A stretch of DNA of 5,722 nucleotides, from contig CACOWD010000016.1 in NCBI GenBank assembly GCA_902630915.1, positions 1 to 5,722 on the forward strand, given 5' to 3'. A program made the translations under genes and the position numbers. Origin of the DNA: an uncultured Pelagibacteraceae bacterium. GTDB taxonomy: Bacteria > Pseudomonadota > Alphaproteobacteria > Pelagibacterales > Pelagibacteraceae. How positions within the stretch are numbered: the first letter of the stretch is position 1; each line of letters opens with the position of its first letter. This document shows positions 1 to 5,106 of the stretch, piece after piece. The notes beneath the pieces were generated by a model that worked only from the letters and a program-made list of their open reading frames with translations, was not told the DNA's origin and did not search any database.

Positions 1-531
1 ATCCGTAACAAATTTTATTTTGTCAGGATTGCCCTCGATTATCTTATTTTCTTTATCCTTTTTTACGGATATTACCTCTGCAACAAATTTAACTGTTGCA
101 AATAAATTGTCTTTGATTTTCTCATATTTTTCTACAGAGGATTCTTTTACTCCTATAAAAGTAAATTCAGATGTAATGCTATCTTTATTTCTAGCTTTAA
201 TTGCATCAGAGAAATTTGAAAACATATTGGGTGAAAGTAAAGCTTTTAATTTTATGAGATCTCCATTCGCAAAAGAGGTCAAAATACTTTCATAGGCAAT
301 CTCAGCGCCTCTTAAAAATTCTTTTTTTTCTTTACCCTCTAATATTTCTAAATTTTGCTCAACTGGTTCAACATCTTGTTTAGGCATGCTGAATTTCTTT
401 TCCGCAAAGCTTGGATAAATTTTGGACTCATGGCCTGTTTTTCGACCTAAAATACTTCTTAGCCGCAAGATTATAAATCCTGCAATCATTCCTAGTAGAA
501 TTATGTCTAAATAGCCAAAACTGTTACTCAT
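1..531 (-). CDS. Tim44/TIM44-like inner-membrane-anchored protein, 3' end cut off by window edge
   Basis: Reading the minus strand from the ATG at 531-529 gives 177 uninterrupted codons to the window edge, so the C-terminus is missing. The protein starts MSNSFGYLDIILLGMIAGF, a single N-terminal hydrophobic segment at about residues 8-22. It is followed by the basic motif LRLRSILGRKTG (22-33), which is characteristic of alphaproteobacterial Tim44-domain proteins. A charged linker comes next, then from about residue 72 the start of the Tim44 fold (FLRGAEIAYESILTSFANGD). The bacterial family is related to the mitochondrial import-motor subunit Tim44; its bacterial role is poorly defined and probably concerns inner-membrane proteins. 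It sits divergently from fxsA, as in other alphaproteobacteria where fxsA, secB and tim44 are neighbours. The family call is fairly secure; the molecular function is not. Confidence 0.87.
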   Translation of the reverse strand, partial: MSNSFGYLDIILLGMIAGFIILRLRSILGRKTGHESKIYPSFAEKKFSMPKQDVEPVEQNLEILEGKEKKEFLRGAEIAYESILTSFANGDLIKLKALLSPNMFSNFSDAIKARNKDSITSEFTFIGVKESSVEKYEKIKDNLFATVKFVAEVISVKKDKENKIIEGNPDKIKFVTD

Positions 532-575
532 AATTTGATAAATATACATGAATAATATATTTTTGTATCAGACAA
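532..575. promoter_or_regulatory. 44-bp divergent gap between tim44-like gene and fxsA
   Basis: This is the entire space between two divergent start codons (531 on minus, 576 on plus). It is almost all A/T (for example AATAATATATTTTTG at 551-565), so any -10 elements for the two genes must overlap here or lie inside the opposite gene. No convincing Shine-Dalgarno sequence is visible before either start. Promoter function is inferred from gene orientation alone; I cannot assign a specific -35/-10 pair. Confidence 0.4.
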
Positions 576-998
576 ATGAACACATTTTTCTTAATATTTG
601 TAGGTTTACCAGCATTAGAGATATTTTTAATGATAAAAATTGGAGGTCAAATCGGAGCTTTTTACACGATAGCTCTAATTTTCCTTACTGCTGTGGTGGG
701 TATTTTTTTTGCGAGAATACAAGGTATTCAAACTTTAAGGTCAGGAATAACAAACTTATATAGAAACAAAATTCCGATTTATGACTTGATATCTGGAGCA
801 TCAATTGCCTTTGCGGCATTACTACTAATCGTCCCTGGATTTTTTACAGATTTAATTGGCTTTTTATTGTTAATACCCATCACAAGAAATTTTTTATTCA
901 AGATAATTTTAAAAAACAAACGTAATATTGAGCATACTAAAAATTCGAACAAAACAATTGATGGTGAGATCTTAAATAAAGATAAAGATGAATTATAA
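576..998 (+). CDS. fxsA: FxsA family membrane protein
   Basis: The product is a 140-residue inner-membrane protein of the FxsA family. In E. coli, FxsA is named for suppressing F-plasmid exclusion of phage T7; its normal cellular role is unclear. The sequence starts MNTFFLIFVGLPALEIFLM and has hydrophobic segments at about residues 3-20, 27-46 and 73-101. The family signatures are the LPALEIF motif near the N-terminus, a loop with GIQTLRSG (50-57), and LLLIVPGFFTDLIGFLLLIP (82-101). The polar tail contains IDGEI (128-132), which resembles the IDGEY/IEGEY tail of many alphaproteobacterial members. The ATG at 576 places the start of the first membrane segment exactly where the family has it. 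No strong ribosome binding site precedes it. The last 11 bp overlap secB, so the two are probably cotranscribed. Confidence 0.92.
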   Translation: MNTFFLIFVGLPALEIFLMIKIGGQIGAFYTIALIFLTAVVGIFFARIQGIQTLRSGITNLYRNKIPIYDLISGASIAFAALLLIVPGFFTDLIGFLLLIPITRNFLFKIILKNKRNIEHTKNSNKTIDGEILNKDKDEL

Positions 999-1407
999 GA
1001 TAATAGGAAAATATATTAAAAATCTCAATTTCAGCATTCCTAATCCAAAAGCATTTTTTATTCTTACAAAAGAGATATCAAATTATAAAATAAATATTAA
1101 TATCACAAGCAATCAAGTAAAAAAAAATATTATAGAAGTTTTAACTACACTTAATTTATTGCCGGTAAAAGATGTTTCTGAAAAAATAGATACTAGGATT
1201 GTTTTTTCTACCATAATTGAACTTTCAAAAGATAATATTGAGAAAAAAGAAATTGAAAAAATCGTTTTAATAAATGTTCCCTCGGAGATATATTCGGAAC
1301 TAAGGGGAATATTCGTAAATCTATTTGAAAATTCAGGGTTTAAAGATATAAAAATAAACAAGAATATAGATTTCCAAAAACTATATGATATGAGAAAAGT
1401 TCAATAA
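988..1407 (+). CDS. secB: SecB, export chaperone (divergent)
   Basis: The protein has 139 residues and is most likely SecB, the tetrameric cytosolic chaperone that keeps preproteins unfolded and passes them to SecA. Matches to the family are spread along its length. The opening YIKNLNFSIPNPKAFF (9-24) corresponds to the 'YIKDLSFENPNAP' region. YKININITSNQ fits the first beta strands, and IDTRIVFSTIIELS fits the central strand. LINVPSEIYSELRGIFVNLFENSGFKDIKINKNIDFQKLY (about 94-133) corresponds to the 'VPxxLFPFARxIIxxxxxxGGFPPLxLxPVDFxxLY' block. The phenylalanine/proline pair, one glycine of GGFPP and other consensus residues are replaced, and there is almost no tail after the LY motif, so it is shorter than E. 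coli SecB (155). The start at 988 lies inside the fxsA end, suggesting translational coupling. Position next to dnaQ matches other alphaproteobacteria and supports the call. Confidence 0.85.
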   Translation: MNYKIIGKYIKNLNFSIPNPKAFFILTKEISNYKININITSNQVKKNIIEVLTTLNLLPVKDVSEKIDTRIVFSTIIELSKDNIEKKEIEKIVLINVPSEIYSELRGIFVNLFENSGFKDIKINKNIDFQKLYDMRKVQ

Positions 1408-2060
1408 AAATTCTTTTTGAGCTCTTTTTTTAAAAATTCTTTATGCAGTTCAATTTCCGATTCTGTAATATTTAAGATATCTTTATTATAACCTTTGTCT
1501 TTGATGATACTTTGTTCCAAGCTATTAGAGGACAAATTAAATTTTGGTTCTTTTGCATCTAAAAGATTTATATAGACTTCTCTTAACAACTCGCAATCTA
1601 ACAGAGCATTGTGTTTTGTCCTTCGGGTTAGATCAATATTAAATCTTTTACACAAAGAGTCTAAAGAGTTAGAAGTTCCTGGAAACTTATTTCTTGCAAT
1701 TTCCAATGAGTCTATCACGGTCTTAGTATCAATTAGAGATTTTTTTATTAAGGACAATTCTCCGTTCAGAAAACCTAAATCAAATGATGAATTGTGTATG
1801 ATCAATTTCTTTCCGTCAATGAAATTTAAAAAATCATCTGCAATTTTATCGAATGTATCCTTATCACTTAAAAATTTTTCGGAAAAACCATGGATTTTAA
1901 AGGCTTCATCTGGAACGTTTCTCTTTGGATTTATTAATTTATGAAAAACTCTACCTGTTGCAATTAAATCCTTCGTTTCAATACAAGCTATTTCAACAAT
2001 TTTATGACCATCTTTAAAGGAAAGTCCAGTAGTCTCAGTATCTAGAAATATTTCGTTCAT
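1401..2060 (-). CDS. dnaQ: DNA polymerase III epsilon subunit, 3'-5' proofreading exonuclease
   Basis: This 219-residue protein is the DEDDh-type proofreading exonuclease of the replicative polymerase, removing mispaired 3' nucleotides in complex with the alpha subunit. All catalytic motifs are visible. Exo I is FLDTETTG with D7 and E9. Exo II is HNSSFDLGFLN with D94. Exo III is HNALLD with H150 and D155. IHG (56-58) and the NSLDSLCKRF helix (131-140) are also typical. These match D12, E14, D103, H162 and D167 of E. coli epsilon. The C-terminal 50 residues are lysine-rich and would be the polymerase-binding tail; I could not recognise a clamp-binding motif. It is the last gene of the ppsR operon, starting at an ATGA overlap with the coaE stop, and its TGA stop overlaps the end of convergent secB. 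Confidence 0.95.
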   Translation of the reverse strand: MNEIFLDTETTGLSFKDGHKIVEIACIETKDLIATGRVFHKLINPKRNVPDEAFKIHGFSEKFLSDKDTFDKIADDFLNFIDGKKLIIHNSSFDLGFLNGELSLIKKSLIDTKTVIDSLEIARNKFPGTSNSLDSLCKRFNIDLTRRTKHNALLDCELLREVYINLLDAKEPKFNLSSNSLEQSIIKDKGYNKDILNITESEIELHKEFLKKELKKNFY

Positions 2061-2620
2061 ATTTTCTTAAATATATCTTTTAATTTTTTCTTTAAAATCT
2101 TTAAATTTGTTTCATTAACAATTGTATAGTCACAAAACTGTGCTTTTTTAATATCACTAAGCTGTTTATTGTTAAGTATTTCAAATAATCTTGGATTTCC
2201 ACCTTTAGATCTAAACCTTTTAAGTCTTATTTTCTTTTTTGCCTTTATAAAAATGATTAGATTGAAATTTTTTACTAATTTGCTCTCTACTAAAAGAGGG
2301 ATTTCAAAAAAAAGAAATTTTTTTTGTTTATTTTTTTTTATGAAACTTTTCATTTCTCTTCTTACTAGTGGATGTAATATCTTTTCTAAGGTTTTAATAC
2401 TTTTTTCGCCACTCATAATTTTGCTTTTTATAATTTTTTTTATATTAGAATTTTTATCAATCTTAAATTTTCTGGTGATTAATTTCCTAAATTCATTTGT
2501 TTTATATAATTTTTTTACAGCTGTATCCGCGCTAAAAAGTGGACCTTTTCCAGCTGACATTATTTTGCTCGCTGTAGTCTTTCCTGATGCTATAGAACCA
2601 GTTATGCCAATTTTTATCAT
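2057..2620 (-). CDS. coaE: Dephospho-CoA kinase
   Basis: CoaE carries out the last step of coenzyme A synthesis, ATP-dependent phosphorylation of the ribose 3'-hydroxyl of dephospho-CoA, in the cytosol. The 187-residue protein opens with MIKIGITGSIASGKTT, containing the Walker A loop G8-T15. FSADTAVKKLY (29-39) carries D32 of the family's 'DAD' motif. LEKILHPLVRREM (78-90) is the conserved HP(x)VR helix, and EIPLLVES (106-113) replaces the usual DVPLLFE. RLKRFRSKGG (132-141) is the lid region, and DYTIVNE (164-170) is the C-terminal D-x-x-I-x-N motif. It is slightly short for the family (about 200) and very lysine-rich (43 of 187 by hand count), consistent with the local AT bias. Its start overlaps the aroE stop by 4 bp and its stop overlaps the dnaQ start by 4 bp. 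Confidence 0.94.
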   Translation of the reverse strand: MIKIGITGSIASGKTTASKIMSAGKGPLFSADTAVKKLYKTNEFRKLITRKFKIDKNSNIKKIIKSKIMSGEKSIKTLEKILHPLVRREMKSFIKKNKQKKFLFFEIPLLVESKLVKNFNLIIFIKAKKKIRLKRFRSKGGNPRLFEILNNKQLSDIKKAQFCDYTIVNETNLKILKKKLKDIFKKI

Positions 2621-3438
2621 TTTAATTTCGATAATAAGAGTTCTACAAGTTTTTGGTCAATTTCAGGATTTACTTTATTCCATAGATAGAAAGCTTTTTG
2701 ACCTTGGTAAATAAACATTTCTAAGCCATTAAAGACCTTGATGTTCTTTTCTTTTAAGAATTTTAAAGTTGTTGTTTCAAGGGGATTATAAATAGTATCA
2801 ATATAAATAAGGTTCTCCTTTGTATTTTCAAAATTAAAAGCAAAGTCATTCCCATTTTTTAGACCTAAGCTTGTTGCATTAATAATGATATCAAAATTTT
2901 TAATTTCATCCTCTAATTCACTCCATTCAACAAGATTTAGGTATTTAAATTTTTTTTTCAAGAAAATACATTTTTCCATTGTTCTATTAGTTATAGATAT
3001 TTGTTTCACTCCAGATTTTTGCAAGGATAAAAGCACAGAGGGTGATACTCCACCTGCACCTATAACCAATGCTTTTTTTTGAGATGCTCTGTCAACTTCT
3101 TTTAAGTAAGCTGCTTGCAGCCCGAACACGTCCGTGTTTTCTCCAACTACTAATTTTCTTTCATCAAGATATAAGGTATTAACTGAGCTTGTTGTTTTTG
3201 CATCATTAACTAGTAAATCTAAATATGGGACGATTTTTTGTTTGTAAGGCAGTGTAATATTTATACCGCTTAAATCTTTTTCTTTAATTTTTTTTACAAT
3301 TAGAGGTAGTTCATTTTCTTCTACTTTTATTATCGAATAATTTGCATTAATCTCGTATTTTTCAAACCAGTAGTTGTGAAGCACTGGAGATAAAGAATGT
3401 TTAATTGGATTGCCAATTATCCCAAATTTTTTAGTCAT
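2617..3438 (-). CDS. aroE: Shikimate dehydrogenase (NADP-dependent)
   Basis: AroE reduces 3-dehydroshikimate to shikimate with NADPH in the pathway to chorismate and aromatic amino acids. The 273-residue protein has the normal length. The substrate domain shows GNPIKHSLSPVLHN (9-22) with S15 and S17, then NITLPYKQ (60-67) with the catalytic lysine K66. SSVNTL (84-89) has N87, and GENTDVFG (99-106) has the catalytic aspartate D103. The nucleotide domain has the glycine-rich loop VIGAGGVSPS (125-134) and NRT (151-153), the motif associated with NADP(H) preference. NATSLG (187-192) and GLEMFIYQ (238-245), ending in the conserved Q245, complete the active site. Every catalytic residue I looked for is present, so it should be active. 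Its start lies 8 bp inside the maf 3' end. Confidence 0.96.
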   Translation of the reverse strand: MTKKFGIIGNPIKHSLSPVLHNYWFEKYEINANYSIIKVEENELPLIVKKIKEKDLSGINITLPYKQKIVPYLDLLVNDAKTTSSVNTLYLDERKLVVGENTDVFGLQAAYLKEVDRASQKKALVIGAGGVSPSVLLSLQKSGVKQISITNRTMEKCIFLKKKFKYLNLVEWSELEDEIKNFDIIINATSLGLKNGNDFAFNFENTKENLIYIDTIYNPLETTTLKFLKEKNIKVFNGLEMFIYQGQKAFYLWNKVNPEIDQKLVELLLSKLK

Positions 3439-4018
3439 TTTTATAATTATTAATATAATTTATAATTTCTTTTATAGGTAAACCCATTATTGAGTTTCGA
3501 TCTCCTTTTACATACTCAAACAGATCCAAGCCATCTGCTTCAATTTGATAAACACCATAAGCTAATAAAGTTTTAGTGGCAATTTTATTTAAATAGCCTA
3601 AAAGTTGATCTTCTGAAAAGTTCTTCATCTTGAGCTCAGAGGAGTCTGTATGGTTCCAAATCATAGCTCCATTTTTAGAAATACACGCTGAACTTATTAA
3701 ATAATGCTTTGAATTATTTAGTTTTTTTAAGATACTCAATGCTTCCTCTCTAGACTTTGGTTTGTTAATTAGCTCGTTGTTGAGAGAAATTACGCTGTCT
3801 GCTCCAAGAACAAGGCGATCTGGATTTTTTGTGCTTACTTTAATAGATTTTATTTCAGCAAGATTTTTGGAGATTAAAAGAGGACTCGCCCCTTCAGCCA
3901 AAAGTGAAGTTTTGACCTCTTCTTCATCTACATTAGAAATTATAACATCATTATCAATTTTAAAGCTATCTAAAATTTTTTTCCTTACCCCACTCTTTGA
4001 TGCTAAAATAATTTTCAT
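3431..4018 (-). CDS. maf: Maf family nucleoside triphosphate pyrophosphatase
   Basis: Maf proteins hydrolyse non-canonical or modified nucleoside triphosphates to the monophosphate and pyrophosphate, and are linked to septum inhibition. The 195-residue protein starts MKIILASKSGVRKKIL, matching the family's LASxSPRRxxLL, with S7, S9 and R12 but with proline changed to valine. VDEEEVK (30-36), LGADSVI (71-77) with D74, NKPKSREEAL (85-94), YGVYQIEADG (154-163) and SIMGLPIKEI (176-185) are the remaining family motifs, in the right order. The sequence does not let me say whether its substrate preference is of the YhdE type (dTTP/UTP) or the YceF type (7-methyl-GTP). It lies between ppsR (4-bp ATGA overlap at the start) and aroE (8-bp overlap at the end), the same order as near the Caulobacter origin. 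Confidence 0.93.
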   Translation of the reverse strand: MKIILASKSGVRKKILDSFKIDNDVIISNVDEEEVKTSLLAEGASPLLISKNLAEIKSIKVSTKNPDRLVLGADSVISLNNELINKPKSREEALSILKKLNNSKHYLISSACISKNGAMIWNHTDSSELKMKNFSEDQLLGYLNKIATKTLLAYGVYQIEADGLDLFEYVKGDRNSIMGLPIKEIINYINNYKND

Positions 4019-4833
4019 TTATGTTTTTTAATTTCAATAATTTTTAAAATTGATGCAGCGGTCTCTTCCACAGATCGTCTTGTGACATCTATAACTGGCC
4101 AATTATTTTTTTTAAAAAGATTTTTTGACTCTAATACTTCTTTTTCTATAAATTGTAGATCAGTATAATCTTTTAATTTGCGATCATTCATTATAGCAAC
4201 TCTGTTTCTTCTAATATCAGCGAGTCTATCAGGATCGGCTACCAAGCCTACAATGCAAGCTGTTTGGTTGTCTACAAGACCTTTGGGTATATTTTGATTT
4301 AAAACAAGCGGAATGTTAATTGTTTTATATCCTCTGTTAGCAAGGTAAATTGAAGTGGGTGTTTTGCTGGTCCTGCTTACACCTAATAAGATTACATCAG
4401 CATTCTCAATATCGTCTACTTTTTTCCCATCATCATGCGACATCGTGAATTGTATAGCTTCAATACGTTTGTAATAATCGTCATCTAAAACATGTTGAGC
4501 GCTTGGTTTATGTATGGCTTTTTGGTTCAAAAGTTTTGAGAAACTTAAAATTAAATTTCCTAATATCCCAAAGCATGGGACGTTACTTTTTAAACTTTCA
4601 CTAGAAATATATTTTGCTAATCTCGTCTCTACGATTGTATAAAGTATTAATGAATTTTGTAAATCATTGCATTCTTTGATTATTTTATCAATTTGCTGTT
4701 CTGTTCTAACAAAAGCAAATTCTTTCTTTTCATATTCAAAATTTGCAAACTGAGATTTGAGAGATAAAAAGATTCTATCAAGAGTTTCTCCTGTTGAGTC
4801 AGACACAAGATATACATTGTATTTTTGGTTCAT
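4015..4833 (-). CDS. ppsR: PEP synthase / pyruvate phosphate dikinase regulatory protein (DUF299)
   Basis: Members of this family are bifunctional: they phosphorylate a threonine of PEP synthase or pyruvate,phosphate dikinase using ADP, which inactivates it, and reactivate it by phosphate-dependent removal. They thus control pyruvate-to-PEP flux. The 272-residue protein has normal length. It shows VYLVSDSTGETLDRI (7-21), the family's opening motif, then KPSAQH (109-114), the P-loop GVSRTSKTPTSIYLA (151-165), and GLVADPDRLADIRRNR (196-211). The end WPVIDVTRRSVEETAA (245-260) is also typical. No target enzyme gene is in the window, so whether the partner is PpsA or PpdK cannot be told. It is the first gene of the five-gene minus-strand operon and faces hemE across the candidate origin, the position of the homologous gene in Rickettsia and Caulobacter. 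Confidence 0.95.
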   Translation of the reverse strand: MNQKYNVYLVSDSTGETLDRIFLSLKSQFANFEYEKKEFAFVRTEQQIDKIIKECNDLQNSLILYTIVETRLAKYISSESLKSNVPCFGILGNLILSFSKLLNQKAIHKPSAQHVLDDDYYKRIEAIQFTMSHDDGKKVDDIENADVILLGVSRTSKTPTSIYLANRGYKTINIPLVLNQNIPKGLVDNQTACIVGLVADPDRLADIRRNRVAIMNDRKLKDYTDLQFIEKEVLESKNLFKKNNWPVIDVTRRSVEETAASILKIIEIKKHK

Positions 4834-4865
4834 ATATTTGTTAATAAATTAATAATAAATACTGT

Positions 4866-4874
4866 TTTTCCACT
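4866..4874 (+). promoter_or_regulatory. DnaA-box-like 9-mer TTTTCCACT
   Basis: It differs from the consensus TT(A/T)TNCACA only at the last base. It lies in the most GC-containing patch of the ppsR-proximal half of the gap, beside the A/T-only run 4841-4861. This is one of the two best box candidates; the same final A-to-T change occurs in the other (5032-5040). Confidence 0.45.
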
Positions 4875-4936
4875 TATTCCTAAAGATAGAAAAAAAGAGT
4901 AAACACTAATTAACATTATTTAAACGTTTTATTCGG

Positions 4937-4945
4937 TGTTAATAA
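4937..4945 (-). promoter_or_regulatory. Weak DnaA-box-like 9-mer (TTATTAACA on minus strand)
   Basis: The plus strand reads TGTTAATAA. On the minus strand it matches TT(A/T)TNCACA except that the sixth base is A instead of C. In this base composition a chance match is quite possible; it is listed because it shares its orientation and its mismatch with 4960-4968. Confidence 0.25.
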
Positions 4946-4959
4946 TGATGTTTTACTAA

Positions 4960-4968
4960 TGTTTATAA
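4960..4968 (-). promoter_or_regulatory. Weak DnaA-box-like 9-mer (TTATAAACA on minus strand)
   Basis: The plus strand reads TGTTTATAA, one mismatch (sixth base A for C) from the DnaA box consensus on the minus strand. Its start is 23 bp from the similar site at 4937, about two helical turns, so the two would face the same side of the helix. Confidence 0.25.
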
Positions 4969-5022
4969 GATAAATAAAGTGAGTAAATTCTTAACTTTTT
5001 TGAAAACTTATTAAATTTTATA

Positions 5023-5050
5023 TGTATAAAAAGTGTATAAATATTTATAA
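5023..5050. repeat. Helically phased TATAA repeats in candidate unwinding region
   Basis: TGTATAAA occurs at 5023-5030 and again at 5034-5041, 11 bp apart. A third TATAA follows at 5046-5050 inside TTTATAAG, 10 bp after the second. TTTATAAG itself also occurs at 4962-4969. The 10-11 bp period puts the three elements on one face of the helix. The stretch 5008-5050 has only three G/C bases. This could be a duplex-unwinding element with low-affinity DnaA sites, or simply overlapping -10 elements of hemE. Confidence 0.4.
5032..5040 (-). promoter_or_regulatory. DnaA-box-like 9-mer (TTATACACT on minus strand)
   Basis: The plus strand reads AGTGTATAA. Read on the minus strand it matches TT(A/T)TNCACA at all but the last base, the same deviation as at 4866-4874. 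It lies inside the most AT-rich part of the gap, where DnaA-dependent unwinding would be expected if this is the origin. Confidence 0.42.
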
Positions 5051-5055
5051 GCGAT

Positions 5056-5073
5056 TTAAACATGGTCTTAAAC
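5056..5073 (+). repeat. TTAAAC direct repeat (12-bp spacing)
   Basis: TTAAAC is present at 5056-5061 and 5068-5073. Paired TTAA half-sites recall the binding pattern of the alphaproteobacterial cell-cycle regulator CtrA (TTAA-N7-TTAA), which binds the Caulobacter origin, but here the spacer between TTAA cores is 8 bases. TTAA is common in such DNA, so the regulatory reading is tentative. Confidence 0.25.
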
Positions 5074-5086
5074 TAAAACAAGGTTT

Positions 5087-5100
5087 TAAAAACGTTTTTA
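5087..5100. repeat. Perfect 14-bp palindrome TAAAAACGTTTTTA upstream of hemE
   Basis: The sequence is identical to its reverse complement and ends 6 bp before the hemE start codon. A related core, AAACGTTT, occurs at 4922-4929 in the same gap. It has no loop, so it is more like a dimeric protein-binding site than a hairpin. It could be an operator for hemE or an origin element; the binding protein is unknown. Confidence 0.4.
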
Positions 5101-5106
5101 TATAGT

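Larger units (their letters stand above)
4834..5106. other. Candidate chromosomal replication origin (oriC) in the hemE-ppsR gap
   Basis: This is the only long non-coding stretch: 273 bp between divergent ppsR and hemE, with 50 G/C bases by hand count (about 18%). In Caulobacter and Rickettsia the origin is described between hemE and the DUF299-family gene, and the following gene order (maf, aroE, coaE, dnaQ, secB, fxsA) is also kept here. The gap contains several 9-mers one base away from the DnaA box TT(A/T)TNCACA, an almost pure A/T segment suitable for duplex opening (about 5008-5050), a 14-bp palindrome and short direct repeats. I find no perfect DnaA box, and near matches are expected by chance in such AT-rich DNA, so the assignment rests mainly on gene order. 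The divergent promoters of ppsR and hemE must also lie here. Confidence 0.68.

Noticed and set aside
548..763. A plus-strand open frame starting upstream of fxsA
   Set aside because: It is in a different frame from the recognisable FxsA protein and its product has no family-like motifs.
1406..1442. Direct repeat AAAAATTCTTT (1406-1416 and 1432-1442) near the secB/dnaQ ends
   Set aside because: It encodes similar lysine-phenylalanine stretches in the DnaQ tail and is low complexity; it forms no terminator hairpin.
2310..2341. Long A/T homopolymer runs within coaE suggesting a frameshift
   Set aside because: The coaE frame stays open through them and the motifs on both sides (HPLVR before, EIPLLVES after) are in one frame, so no frameshift is indicated.
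2169..2714. A 181-codon plus-strand open frame opposite coaE and the aroE end
   Set aside because: It is the antisense of lysine-rich coaE: AAA codons read as TTT give runs of phenylalanine that mimic membrane segments. coaE has all family motifs; this frame resembles nothing.
4910..4923. TTAA pair at 4910 and 4920 as a CtrA site
   Set aside because: The spacer is 6 bases rather than 7, and TTAA is too frequent in this gap to be informative alone.
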